Shown in pieces: positions 18,655 to 30,199 of a DNA stretch of 64,000 nucleotides (its first letter is position 1; the number at the start of each line of letters is the position of its first letter). Both the position numbers and the translations under genes were made by a program. The notes beneath the pieces were generated by a model. It did no database searches and had not been told where the DNA came from. It worked only from the letters and a program-made list of their open reading frames with translations. Source of the stretch: Closterium sp. NIES-65 (Eukaryota; Streptophyta; Zygnematophyceae; Desmidiales; Closteriaceae); NCBI GenBank assembly GCA_948144175.1, contig CANXME010002053.1, positions 124,001 through 188,000 on the forward strand, written 5' to 3'.

Positions 18655-21600
18655 TTACATAAAAAAAATAAAATGACCATGCATCCACTTCGCAAATGAA
18701 CTAAACCTTGTAACCAGCTGACCTTTATTGTCTCTGTCGACCCTAAACGGAGAATTCATGTCAGCCAACAACTGCTCCACACGACTTCTTACCACCGAAG
18801 CTCCTTGCTTCCGACTATGCTTCCCCCATCCAGTCACAATGGAAACTCTACCTGACAATTTCCCCGCACTCTTAGTACCATCTCCTTGATCCCATTCCAG
18901 TCTCCAACCCCCATATCCCGCATCTCGTGCACCCCCACAGACCAAATCTAAGCCCGTCGAGCCAATGCCACTCCCTGCTGCCTCCAAACTACGGCCGCTG
19001 TCCCTTCCCGCTGTCTCATCCATAGTTCTCTCCCACTGGTTCATGATGAGCCAGGCCAGCAGCACCACAGCAGCGGCTTCAGAGTGCAACCCATGCAAGT
19101 CAACCAACAATTCAACTCTGTCAGTTGCACTCACACCACTTCTGCTGGTAACCGCAGCGACGCACCTATCGCCATTTGCACGAGAACTACAGCTGCTGCT
19201 GCTGCTGCTGCTGCTGTTGCTGGTAACCGCAGCCACATAGCGCCAGAGCAGGGCAGTCAAAGCACGGACCAGTGCTCGGCTGTCCTCACCAGAGAGTGCT
19301 CGTAACTGCTGCTGCTGTTGCTGCTGATGCTGCTGCTGGTGCTGCTGCTGCTGAGACGGTGGTTCGGAACGTGTTTGGGGAAGATAGAGAACAATTCTGC
19401 ATCCTGCAAAACACCCAACTTCTGCTTCTGCACTTGACGAGCTTGCTGCCAGATGTGGTGCCGCCTGCGCTGCCGCCTGTGGTGCCGCCTGCGCTGCCGC
19501 CTGTGGTGCCGCCTGCGCTGCCGCCTGTGGTGCCGCCTGTGGTGCCGCCTGTGGTGCCGCCTGTGGTGCCGCCCACGGGACCTCAGCCAACCGTGGGGCG
19601 ACAGCTGGCTGCAGCGGTGGAACTACAGCTGGCGGCACCATTGGGACGACAGAAGCACCCAGGAGGCGCACTGCCAGGTTCACAGTGGTTGCTGGTGGCG
19701 GGGATCGCACAGCTGGTTCTGGTGCCATCGATCCATTGCTGCGTGCCACATCAGCAGTGGTTGACACGTCAGCAGAAAGTGACACGTCAGCAGCCATGTG
19801 ATGGAGCATGGACGCGACCTGCTGCCACTGCCCTCTCTCCCATGAGGCTCGCAGAAGCAGCTCCCTTCTCCTCCACTCACCCGCACTTCCTCCCCCTCCT
19901 CCTCTGGCTGCAACTGATAATGCTGCTGCTGCCTGTGGTGCTCCTGCTCCTGCTTCTACTGCTTCTGCTCGTGGTGCTGCTGCTGTTGCTTGTGTTTCTG
20001 CTGGTGCTGCTGTTGATGCCCCTGCTGCTTGTGATGCCCCTGCTCCTGCTTCTACTGCTTCTGCTCGTGGTGCTGCTGCTGTTGCTTGTGTTTCTGCTGG
20101 TGCTGCTGTTGATGCCCCTGCTGCTTGTGATGCCCCTGCTCCTGCTTCTACTGCTTCTGCTCGTGGTGCTGCTGCTGTTGCTTGTGTTTCTGCTGGTGCT
20201 GCTGTTGATGCCCCTGCTGCTTGTGATGCTCCTGCTCCTGCTGCTGCTGCTGCTTGTGGTTCTGCTGTCGCTGTTGCGTCTGTTACGGGTGCTTTCAACC
20301 AGCTCATCACCCCCACCCTCTCCTCCATCTCCGCTCCAACCTCCTCCATCTCCCCCCACCGCTTCTCCCTCGCCAGCGCCACCATCACCGCCTCGCCCGC
20401 CTCTCTCGCCGCCACGGCCACCTGACCCCTCCCACCCCGCCATGTGGCAGCTCCCGATTGGAGCACAAAGCGCAGCAGCGCAAGGGCGTCGTCGGGGCGA
20501 CTGCAGCGGGCGAGGGCGGCTGCAAGCAGCAGCACTGCGTGTGCCTCCCTCTTTAAAGCCCGAGTCGGGATCCTCCTTTCACAGCCCAAGGTGGATTCAT
20601 CCAAACCCCACATCGCACACAGCAGCATGGCAACTGCCTCGTCGACCACTCCCACTTCTCCAAACGCCTCTATCAGGGCACAACCCGAGGCATAGGAGAG
20701 GGGGCGAGACAATTCCTGAGGTGCCTCAAGAATCGCGGCCGCCCCGTCCGCCACTCCCACCTCTCCAAACGCCTCTATCAGTGCACAGCCCGACGCATCG
20801 GAGAGGGGGCGAGTGGGAACGGTGATTGTGTGGGAGGGGTGAGAGGAACCAGAAGAGAGACTGGTCAGTGAGAGGCGCTGCTCTTCTACGGTCGATGGCT
20901 CCTCTGCTGCTGTCTGTTGCTCTGGTGTGGTCAGTCTTTCTGCCGTTGCCAGCTGATTTGAAGGGATTAACTGCTGTGACATGAGAGCGTTCCAGAGTGG
21001 CGGTGCGGGCGACAGAAGCAAGGGAAGCCTGCCCAGAATAGGGAGAGAAACAGAGGCTGACTGCACTGCTGCTGCTGGAACTTCTGCTTTGAGTTCCCTG
21101 CTTCTTTTGTCCTTTGTGCCTGAATCAGTAGCCTGCTGAAACACCCCTTGCTGCTTCGTGTTTGAATCAGTGACCTGTGTATGCACTCGCGGCATCTGAC
21201 CAATCAGCTGCACTCCCCTCTCCACCTGATTCGCTGACACCAGCCCCGCTGCCACACGGGCGTGCAATCGCAGTGCGCCACCTGTCCACCGCTGGCCGCC
21301 ACATGTCCTCTGCTGACGTGTCATCTCGCGCTCAGGGCTGCTGCCACTGCGAGCAGGAAAATCAGCCTCTTCAGAATCCTCAGACTCTTCAGAATCCTCG
21401 GACTCTGATTTTTTTGATATATCCGATGAATCTGATCGCCTGTTATAAGAGCACACGGCTGGCGGGACTGATTCAAAGACCTGGAAATAGAGAGGGAGGA
21501 GAAAGGGGGGAGAAAACAGGGAACGACGAGAGGGAATTCTCAACAACAATGAGACTGACTAAAGGCCGAGGGAATACAGAGGGAAAAGAGAGTGGGGACT

Positions 21601-24475
21601 GGGGAGACAGGGTTGAGAAGGGGGAGATACAAGAGTGAATTCTCAACAACAAAGTGACTGACTCAAGGCCGAGGGAATACAGAGGGAAAAGAGAGTGGGG
21701 ACTGGGGAGACAGGGTTGAGAAGGGGGAGGGCCGAGGGAATACAGAGGGAAAAGAGAGTGGGGACTGGGGAGACAGGGTTGAGAAGGGGGAGATACAAGA
21801 GTGAATTCTCAACAACAATGAGACTGACTAAAGGCCGAGGGAATACAGAGGGAAAATAGAGTGGGGACTGGGGAGACAGGGTTGAGAAGGGGGAGATACA
21901 AGAGTGAATTATCAACAACAAAGTGACTGACTCAAGGCCGAGGGAATACAGAGGGAAAAGAGAGTGGGGACTGGGGAGACAGGGTTGAGAAGGGGGAGAT
22001 ACAAGAGTGAATTCTCAACAACAAAGTGACTGACTCAAGGCCGAGGGAATACAGAGGGAAAAGAGAGTGGGGACTGGGGAGACAGGGTTGAGAAGGGGGA
22101 GATACAAGAGTGAATTCTCAACAACAATGAGACTGACTCAAGGCCGAGGGAATACAGAGGGAAAATAGAGTGGGGACTGGGGAGACAGGGTTGAGAAGGG
22201 GGAGATACAAGAGAGAATTCTCAACAACAAAGTGACTGACTCAAGGCCGAGGGAATACAGAGGGAAAATAGAGTGGGGACTGGGGAGACAGGGTTGAGAA
22301 GGGGGAGATACAAGAGTGAATTCTCAACAACAAAGTGACTGACTCAAGGCCGAGGGAATACAGAGGGAAAAGAGAGTGGGGACTGGGGAGACAGGGTTGA
22401 GAAGGGGGAGATACAAGAGTGAATTCTCAACAACAAAGTGACTGACTCAAGGCCGAGGGAATACAGAGGGAAAAGAGAGTGGGGACTGGGGAGACAGGGT
22501 TGAGAAGGGGGAGATACAAGAGTGAATTCTCAACAACAAAGTGACTGACTCAAGGCCGAGGGAGTACAGAGGGAAAAGAGAGTGGGGACTGGGGAGACAG
22601 GGTTGAGAAGGGGGAGATACAAGAGTGAATTCTCAACAACAAAGTGACTGACTCAAGGCCGAGGGAATACAGAGGGAAAAGAGAGTGGGGACTGGGGAGA
22701 CAGGGTTGAGAAGGGGGAGATACAAGAGTGAATTCTCAACAACAAAGTGACTGACTCAAGGCCGAGGGAATACAGAGGGAAAAGAGAGTGGGGACTGGGG
22801 AGACAGGGTTGAGAAGGGGGAGATACAAGAGTGAATTCTCAACAACAAAGTGACTGACTCAAGGCCGAGGGAATACAGAGGGAAAAGAGAGTGGGGACTG
22901 GGGAGACAGGGTTGAGAAGGGGGAGATACAAGAGTGAATTATCAACAACAAAGTGACTGACTCAAGGCCGAGGGAATACAGAGGGAAAAGAGAGTGGGGA
23001 CTGGGGAGACAGGGTTGAGAAGGGGGAGATACAAGAGTGAATTCTCAACAACAATGAGACTGACTCAAGGCCGAGGGGCCACAGCAGGACAAGGGACGGG
23101 TTAGGGTGCAGGTACCTGATTTCATATTAAATGGAAAAACCCAGTTCATCAAACAAGTGTTTTGAGCCAACTACACACCCTGATCACGCTGCAGCTCCTG
23201 TACAGCGGTATTTACACCACTACTTCTGCTGGTTAGCAGTTCAGTTTTGACAACATATCTTGCACACACCAAACATCTTCGCCACAGCAAGTAACACACG
23301 TTTAAGATAGATCTTCTGCTATCAACACAGAACCTTTCAAACCTGAGCTCTCCACAAGGGAAAAAAAACCACTTCTCCCTCCTCCCCCACCCCCACCAAA
23401 AGAAAGAAAATAACAAACAAATATTTTGTCTTCTCATTAGACTCACATCTGCTGCCAGTTCGAACTCCTGCAGGCGCCACAGCTCCTCTGCAAGGGATCT
23501 CAGGAAACCCGCAGGAAGCTTCTTCAGCCTGCGAAGTTCACCCAGCAGTGCTTTTCCCCGCCTGTTGTCCGATCGGGTGTGAGATCTTGTGTCAGATCTG
23601 GCAGCCAATAGCAGCGCGTGCACGCCTCTCGCCACCCGATTGGTCACTGTTCGAGACATGCGCTTGCGGCCGCCCAGCCCAGTGCGCAAGGGGCGGAAGC
23701 CAATGTCGCCGGGCGCGCTGGCGGCGGAAGGCGAAGCGCGTGTTGCGGAAGCTGAAGCGGGAGAAGAGGAAAGTGAACCGAGGGTGGCGGAGGCTGTAGG
23801 GGGAGCGGCGGAACTTGAAGCGCGGGCGGCGGAAGCTGCGCTCAAACCGTGGCCCATATTGGGGACTGAAAGCACATTTTGACGCGACCTCGTCTGATGC
23901 CTGATTGCTCTCGAGCCAGCCTCGATGTTGCCGTGAGTTCCGTGGCTGGCACTGGGCCTCGCGAGAGTTTCACGATTGCTGTGATTTTCGCGGCCGTTAC
24001 TATTCTCAACGCCATTCTTGGCTGCAGAAATTGCCGAGCAGTTTCCTCCTGGCGGTTCAGGCGCTACCGCTGAACCTAAGAACGTAAACGGCTCTCGGGA
24101 AAAACTATCTGAGGTTGGTGGTTCTAATCCCCCGGCCCCTTGCGACAAGTTCTGAGAAACTAATAGCTCAGCGGCAAGATTCGAACGTGGGTCTCCTGGG
24201 TCACAGCCCCGTTTGCTCGTCCTGGAATTCCGCGTGTCCGAGCGGCGTCGATCACGGTTAGCGGGTCCGCCGAAACCCTTGGGCTTGCCGGTAGCAAGAT
24301 CAGAAACCGGCGGACTAGGTCGCTCGCTCCTAACTGCGATTTGTCTTCTCTGGGGAGAGCTTTGCCGTACTGAAAGTTTAGTCCCCGTTTCGGTCGGAAT
24401 TCGTGACGGACTGACGGAGAAACGAGGCGAATTGACGGAGAGCGGAGGCGAAACCAGGTTCAGCAACGGGGACAT
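18655..24475 (-). CDS. PPR-like protein with C-terminal SMR domain
   Basis: Two exons, 24475-23447 and 21480-18655, join in phase 0 (..GCAGAT|GTCTTT..) giving about 1284 residues. PPR-SMR proteins act mostly in plastid and mitochondrial RNA metabolism; SMR domains can be nucleases. The Ser/Arg-rich N-terminus could be an organelle transit peptide. Helical repeat-like stretches include SGCALIEAFGEVGVADGAAAILEAP, duplicated in tandem, and AVLLLAAALARCSRPDDALALLRFVL. The C-terminus has the SMR signatures LLVDLHGLHSEAA and VTGWGKHSR, then SPFRVD and GQLVTRFSSFAKWM. Low-complexity insertions are striking: three copies of a 32-residue Ala/Thr/Gln-rich block (AGAGASQAAGASTAAPAETQ...), an APQAAPQA tract and polyGln runs. 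The canonical number of PPR motifs is not visible by eye, so the PPR part is less sure than the SMR part. Confidence 0.75.
21534..23070. repeat. 103-bp tandem array in the PPR/SMR gene intron
   Basis: About fourteen copies of a 103-bp unit beginning gaattctcaacaacaaagtg and ending gagatacaagagt. Units start about every 103 bp (22009, 22112, 22215, 22318 ...). One unit near 21720-21800 carries a partial internal duplication. Its proximal end lies about 55 bp from the exon 2 acceptor, and the last partial copy runs into unique sequence near 23070. Confidence 0.97.
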
Positions 24476-25266
24476 GACGGTTGAATCCTACCACATAACT
24501 GACAGATTGCCGAGTAACCAAACCAACCTCGACAACTAAACCTAGATGTCGCCGAGCAAAAGGCAGGCAGCCAAACCTAGCTGATGCCGACCATCTCTGA
24601 ATCATGCCGAGCCGAGCCTACATCGACACCGGTGAGACCCATGTTGTTGGATTGTCAGGCTCCTGGCTATTCCATCCAGACGCGACGCGGAGTATGCGTG
24701 TCGCGTTGCTGAATTCCATGATGCTGGACACTCCCAAGCAGGTGGAGTACAGGTGGGGAAGGGCATGAAACAGGGTAAATTACCCGCTGAAACACGTCCT
24801 TTATAGTGTACTTCCATCTACAGTTTGGGGCACATCCATCAGTGTCACAGAAACCATCAAGCACTAAACAATCTTGCCACACCTTGACTGTCTAGGGTTA
24901 TCCTTTTTACAGACCAAGACAGAGCTAAAGTTGTTCCTTAGGGCAAGCCATATGAGTTCAGTTCATTGTGGGGAATCGGATGATGTGCATGTCAGATTGC
25001 CTCATTTGCAGATGTTTGTCTTTGCATAGGGTTTTGAACAATATTGAACTCCGTATGACACACCCTTATACATCTATTGAAAGTTCCACACTGCAAAGGT
25101 GCTCCTTTGATTGCTGCCTGATTTTCTGTGTCTCTCCTTATAACATCGGCACAACTGGCCTCCTAACGATGGGACATGCTGCTGCTGCCATTGCAAGTGG
25201 TAGCAGTCCTGCATATGCTCCACCATGATAGCCTTGGAGTCACTCGCGTTACAATCCCTTTTCTTA
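24476..25266. other. Intergenic, PPR/SMR gene 5' side
   Basis: Presumed promoter of the minus-strand PPR/SMR gene, ending at the Harbinger terminal repeat. No ORF or RNA gene recognised. Confidence 0.5.
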
Positions 25267-25299
25267 GGGTACATTCCTGTGGAGACACTTGTGTCTGAA
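25267..25299 (+). repeat. Left terminal inverted repeat of the Harbinger element
   Basis: Thirty-three bases, starting GGGTACATTCCTGTGG and ending TTGTGTCTGAA. It matches the reverse complement of 30200-30232 except for one A/G difference. Confidence 0.95.
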
Positions 25300-25642
25300 C
25301 CCCCGTTTTCCCGGGTCGCGCCTGTAAAATTGCCAAATGTTGTGTCACAAACAACCAATGTGTCGCGACTGTGAGCGACAGTTGGGCACGGCCAGGTGGT
25401 CGCTTTCTATTGGTTGCGATGTACAGGATCGGGCCATCATCGTTTTCCCACCGGGCATCCTGGCTAAACACATCATCCAGCAGCGCAGATTGCGCTGGTG
25501 CTAGCCACAGTAGAGGAACTTGCAATTTGGTCGAGTCGGGAGGTGTGCACCAACCCACGCACAAAGGCATATACTCAACAACTCTGGCAAGTACAAAAAC
25601 TCACGCATCAAAGACCCCAATGCACCACTCCTTCTAGCAACC

Positions 25643-26936
25643 ATGGCACAGCCTCGGGAGGTGCCATTTCTCATGCGACTTCTGGTCGCATGGGTGACGT
25701 TTAACTACAGCATCTTCCTGGACGCCGTCGCCCAGTCGGTTGGAGGTTTGCTGGAGGCGAACGTCTTCACGGAAGACGAGTCCTCGGCCTCTAGCTCACA
25801 CGGCTCCAACCGAACAGCCGAGCGGAAGAGAAGGGCAGGGCTTCGCCAGAGGAGGTACCACCTGCTGTTAGAAGACGTGGAAGGCATGGGGGAGGACGAA
25901 TTCAGAGACTTGTTCCGCATTAACCGCGCCATCCTCGATTACATTGTAGTCGGGATGGCGATCTACATGCAGCCGTACGTGGACAGGTATCTCATCAGCC
26001 ACGAGGTGGCATGCCTGGTCGCTATCAAATACCTGGCCACTGGCATGTCGTTCGTGGACTTGGCTTCCGTCTTCGGCCTCTCCAAGACCCTGTGCCACAT
26101 GCTTGTTGACGCTCTGCTCATGCACTTCCCCTCCGTCTTAAAGCAGCAATGGGTCCACTTCCCGACCCGTGACGACCTCGACGAGATGGCGGAGGAGTTC
26201 CGCGCCATCAAAGGAGTCCCTGCTGTAGTGGGGGCTATAGACGGCACACACGTGCACATGAAGGGGATGGGGGGGTACAGGCAGGAGTACCACACGCGCA
26301 AGTCATGCTACGCCGTCCAGCTGCAGCTCACATGCGACGCGCGCAGAAATCATTTGGGACTATTTGATCGGATACCCGGGCAGTGCACACGATCAGAGGG
26401 TGTTCATGAACAACGCGTTACACGAAAGGTTGCACAACGGCGACATAGCGCCATACCAAATAGTGGGAGATGCAGCCTACCCACTGAGGAATTTCTGCCT
26501 GAACCCCCTACATGCACCCCGTGAAGGCCTAATGGATAACTGGGAGCAGTGCTTTAACTACTGCCAAAGCGGAACGCGTATGGCAGTAGAGCGCTGCATC
26601 GGGGCCTTCAAAGGCCGGTGGCATCTTTTCGCGGGCCGCAATAATTGCAAGCTCTGGCGCATTCTTGCGGGGGTATCTTGTGGCGTCATCTTGCACAATA
26701 TGTGTGAGACAATGGAGGCCGTTAGGTGCGTCAATGCTTCGTGGGCAAACTTGCCCCGAAATCGGGACCCGTGGTGGACGCATGGCGCAGTCGCTGATTT
26801 CAAGAGGGAGCCATGCATCCCGAACACGCAGGCGAATCTGCGAGAAAGGCGCAAGCGGCTGGGCGAGGCTCTGGAGTCGTCTTACCTCACTCGGCGGCGC
26901 CGCGAACCCACACCTCCTCGCCCGCATCCGGGTTAG
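25643..26936 (+). pseudogene. PIF/Harbinger transposase (DDE), frameshifted
   Basis: This enzyme would cut and paste the element. The N-terminal part (MAQPREVPFLMRLL...) has an HTH-like region (LASVFGLSKTLCHMLVDAL) and the first catalytic motif GAIDGTHVHM. The frame then shifts near 26350, within a short AAA run, and the rest continues in another frame: GYPGSAHDQRVF, GDAAYPL (second Asp) and AVERCIGAFKGRW (catalytic Glu). There are no splice signals that would remove the shift, so I call it a one-base indel and a pseudogene, although programmed frameshifting cannot be excluded. ATG 25643 is preferred over the in-frame ATG at 25520 because the upstream residues do not look like the family. Its last about 50 bp overlap the end of the antisense Myb-like gene. 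Confidence 0.88.
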
Positions 26937-27941
26937 AGGCGTTGTCGCCCGCCTGCCCGCGACGGAGCCAGCCGTCGTCGCCGCCTACGGCGGCGTGAGT
27001 TGCGGGCATGTTGTCCGCGTGCCCGGGGAAGCCGGGCTGGGCAGGCAGGTATGGGGCCTGCTGCTGCACGCGTTCGCGTGCAATTCGCGCGTCCTGCTCC
27101 ATCCATGCGCGGACGAGGCCTTCGAGCTTGTTCATCGTGTCCGAGTGGCAACCCTTGATTGTCTCACACAGCAGCTTGGCGGCGGCCATCGTTGCCGTCT
27201 CTGCCACCCGTGGGCGCTTAGAGGTGGGCGTACCCTGCGGAGGTGGAGCTGCACATGCGAGATGCATTGTAATCATTAGAAGCTGGGTGGTGCGAACAAT
27301 CGTGTTAACAAAAAGAGATATGCGTGAAACAAAATATCCGAGATGCACAGCCAAAAGCAAAACACCCGTTGAAACAACGCAATCTCACCCGTGAAAGTCG
27401 GGGTCGAGGTGCAAGGTGCAGATGTGGACGGGACCGCGAACCCGCACGGCACGTTGACGTGTGCGGCGCCACCACCGTCGACGGCGTGCGGGTTGCCGAC
27501 CACCTTGTTGTTCTGGTAGAGCTCCATGTACGGGTACCACGGGGGCTTGTGCACGGCCCCTTTGCCGCTCGCCCGCTCACCCTTACTAATCTACTTGTAC
27601 ATGTTGACGAGGTTGCGCCACTGCTTCTGCAGCGCATTCACGCTGCGCACCCACCCGGGATTCTCCTACTCGAGGTGGTGTGCGAGGCGGGCCCAGTACT
27701 GGGATCCCTGCTTCCCGAGGAGTTTCTCGAGCTCGTCCTTCATGAACCAACGTGCCGCCACGAAGATCGTGCTCTCGCGGGGGGACCACACGCTCTGCTT
27801 GACAGGGTGCAGGTTGTGGTTCTTGGCCGAGGCACGCGGAGGCTCCTCGCCCTTCGTGGCAGTCTTGGTTCCGGTCGCGGCAGTAGCACAGGAGTGAGGG
27901 GGAGACAGGGTAGCAGGCTGGGCCTCCTCGGGCGCGTCATT

Positions 27942-28067
27942 TGTCAGAATGTTATCTTATGCTCTAGCCTGTAGTGGGGTGCTCTATAGCGAGTACAACC
28001 CTTCTAGGGTTTGCTATTTGTATCCTCATTCTTGCTAGTGCAACCCTCTTCTCTCTTTTAATTTTCA
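27942..28067 (+). repeat. 5' LTR of the TRIM element
   Basis: 126 bp with TG...CA termini, identical to 29289-29414. Confidence 0.95.
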
Positions 28068-28069
28068 AA

Positions 28070-28081
28070 TGCTATCAGAGC
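28070..28081 (+). promoter_or_regulatory. Primer-binding site for initiator-Met tRNA
   Basis: TGCTATCAGAGC, two bases after the left LTR. It differs by one base from the common plant retroelement site TGGTATCAGAGC. Confidence 0.8.
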
Positions 28082-28369
28082 AGGTCGATCCCCTTGGATC
28101 GATCCTGTGGGTGGGCTTACCACCTCCTTGCTTCCGCTGCAACTACTACCACTACTCTCTGAGCCGCACGCCCCGTGGCGTGCGGCAGTTTTTCTTCCCG
28201 CCGTGTGCCCCGAGGCGCGCGGCGGTTTTCTGCTCGCCGTGCGCCCCGAGGCGCGCGGCGGGCTTCTGCCCCGTCGTTCGGTGCGTCGCCCTTTAGAGGC
28301 GCCGCGACGGGCGACGGGGACCCGCGCGTCGCCCCCCGTCGCCCGTCGTGGCCTCCGCGCGGCCCGTAC

Positions 28370-28520
28370 AGGCAGCGCGCGGCCCGTACGGGCTGCGCCA
28401 GGCCCGCGCGCGGCCCGTACGGGCTGCGCCAGGCCCGCGCGCGGCCCGTACGGGCTGCGCCAGGCCCGCGCGCGACCCGTATGGGCGGCGCCAGGCCCGC
28501 GCGCGGCCCGTATGGACGAC
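28370..28520. repeat. GC-rich approx. 30-bp tandem repeat inside the TRIM
   Basis: Five to six copies of a unit containing cgcgcggcccgtacgggctg and cgccaggccc. No coding role seen. Confidence 0.9.
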
Positions 28521-29288
28521 GCCAAGCCCGCGCGCGGCTCGGGCATCTGTACCAAGCCCGTGGTGGGCCCGTTCCTCGCTGCCGCTGCCCTCCCCGCTGT
28601 CCCCTAGTGCTTTTACTGGCGCCCCACCCCTCCTACTCCCCATTCTCCTGAATTAGGGTTTGGGGGTGAGGGGTATGGGGGTGACTTCACTCTGTACTGT
28701 TCCCTGCTCCTCCTCCTCCTCCGTCTCCTTGTGTTGCAGCTGCCGCTGAAGGGGGGTGGACGTGTTGAAGCCGGTGGAGTGGTACTAAGGGGGGGTGAAG
28801 GGGGAGTGGAGCTAGCGGTGTAGCAGCGGGTGTGTGCCGGGGGGGAGTGGGATAGTTTGGGGAAGCTGAATGGAGGTTGCCGACGTGTCGCTTGCAGCAC
28901 CTGTAGTCCGGGGAGTTGCTCCGGTAGCCCAGTCGTAGCCAGCCGTGCCAGCCGCCCGTGGGTCCGTTGCTCGTCTGCCGCTACTTTAGCCGCGGGGCCA
29001 GTTACTCCAGTATTCCGTAGCGTTGTTTCGGTAGCCGCTGTGCCAATGTGCCTCCTGTTGCCCATGTGTCTGCAGCTTCATCCGTCGCCTCCTATCTCCT
29101 CTTCTCTCACTCTCTCTCCTCCTCCTCACTTGCCCATTGTGACTACCACTAGCTTTGCTCATAATTGTGAACTTTAACTATTGTTTCTTGAACTTGTGCT
29201 CAGAATGTGTGGTGACATTGTGATCCACCCTGAGCTTGTACTGCTTTGCTTGCTCTGCTGATTACACCCCACTTTGGCTATGGGGGTG

Positions 29289-29414
29289 TGTCAGAATGTT
29301 ATCTTATGCTCTAGCCTGTAGTGGGGTGCTCTATAGCGAGTACAACCCTTCTAGGGTTTGCTATTTGTATCCTCATTCTTGCTAGTGCAACCCTCTTCTC
29401 TCTTTTAATTTTCA
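29289..29414 (+). repeat. 3' LTR of the TRIM element
   Basis: 126 bp, identical to the 5' LTR and preceded by a short G-rich polypurine-like tract. Confidence 0.95.
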
Positions 29415-30199
29415 CATCCTTGTCGTCGTCAGCGTCCTCATCGGCGTCGTCTTCATCTTCGGAAGGGGACATGCCTTTGTCCTCCTCCTCGCCAGAGTCC
29501 GCATCGTCGTCGCAGTCGTTGTAGTCGGAGTCTTCGGCGTCGTCATCGAAGGCGTCGTCGTCAACGACGCGGGATGATGCAACACGGTCGGCATCACGGC
29601 GCCCACGGGTAGGGACATTGCGCGGGGCTTCGAAAGAGGTGTCCCCTGCACTCGGGGCCCCATCGGGCAAAGGGCCGGCGGGCTTACGGCCGGAAGCGAT
29701 CTGCTTGTTCATCCAAGCGATGTACGGGATCTCGTTGAGATCCCGCGGGCACAGCTCGGCATTACTAGCTACGCTCTTGCGCTTACGGGCCATGGCTACG
29801 GCGTGGAAGAAAATGCAAGAAACACGAAGTAGAGAGCTGGGGTTTGGAGTACAGGAATAGATTGGAACGGGAGGGACCTATCACCCTGGCTGGAACAGTT
29901 TGCGCAGCAGGGCAGGGATGTGACAGTGTGGTTACATCCACCACTCAGCTGACAGCCCGGGCAGAGCGGTTTCCTTTCCCGCCCGAAAATTGCCCATTTC
30001 GGGCGTCCAGGTGCATGCTGTACAGTGTGACATTTCGACACGCGTGCGATTTTCAGGAGGTGACGGGGCCTCGTGTAACTCGTCCGCAACACCCGCGCAA
30101 TTCACGCCAACCAATGTAAAATATAGTGAGGATCGCACTAGTGCGGTCCGCGTTTGTGACACAGTACGTTATATGCATTTTTTGCGAGTCACAAAGTGT

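Larger units (their letters stand above)
27942..29414 (+). mobile_element. TRIM-type non-autonomous LTR retrotransposon
   Basis: Two identical 126-bp direct repeats (27942-28067 and 29289-29414) start TGTCAGAATG and end AATTTTCA, so they have the TG...CA ends of LTRs. Directly after the left copy is tgCTATCAGAGC, close to the initiator-Met tRNA primer-binding site TATCAGAGC. A G-rich tract (tatgggggtg) precedes the right copy. The roughly 1.2-kb interior has no gag or pol frame; it holds a GC-rich array of about 30-bp units (28370-28520). Flanks CATT and CATC are a probable 4-bp target duplication with one change. It is inserted in the Myb-like gene of the Harbinger element. Identical LTRs imply a recent insertion. 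Confidence 0.92.
26887..29793 (-). pseudogene. Harbinger-associated Myb/SANT-like DNA-binding protein, broken
   Basis: In this superfamily the Myb-like protein escorts the transposase to the nucleus and to the terminal repeats. Start ATG 29793 (MARKRKSVASNAELCP); an acidic Asp/Glu tract runs to 29415, where a TRIM element is inserted. The frame resumes at about 27940 with the trihelix-like domain (QSVWSPRESTIFVAARWF, KDELEKLLGK, QWRNLVNMYK, PPWYPYMELYQNN), a GT-AG intron (27388-27249) and a C-terminal exon ending WVRGAAE at 26887. Two in-frame TAG codons lie in the domain, after HHLE and after NMYK. So it is disabled three ways: two stops and an insertion. Removing the TRIM plus a 4-base target copy restores the acidic reading frame. 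Confidence 0.85.

Noticed and set aside
19272..20825. Plus-strand 517-codon Leu/Val-rich frame opposite the SMR gene
   Set aside because: It is the antisense of Ala/Gln-coding repeats; the minus-strand frame has recognisable SMR motifs and splice phase.
21534..23070. CRISPR array
   Set aside because: Repeats are contiguous 103-bp units without unique spacers, in an intron of a eukaryotic gene.
24115..24225. Possible tRNA gene (GGTTCTAATCC and TAGCTCAGCGG / ATTCGAAC words)
   Set aside because: The A- and B-box-like words are in incompatible order and spacing and no acceptor stem or cloverleaf can be folded; the segment is within PPR/SMR exon 1.
26340..26370. Programmed frameshift or short intron in the Harbinger transposase
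   Set aside because: No slippery heptamer with downstream structure and no GT-AG pair that would restore the frame; a simple indel in a short A run is enough, given that the partner gene is also dead.
27380..29793. TAG reassigned to a sense codon in this organism
   Set aside because: TAGs in frame were seen only in decaying transposon genes; the host exons I threaded have none, and G3PDH and Myb/DUF3755 end at TGA and the SMR gene at TAA, so there is no positive evidence.
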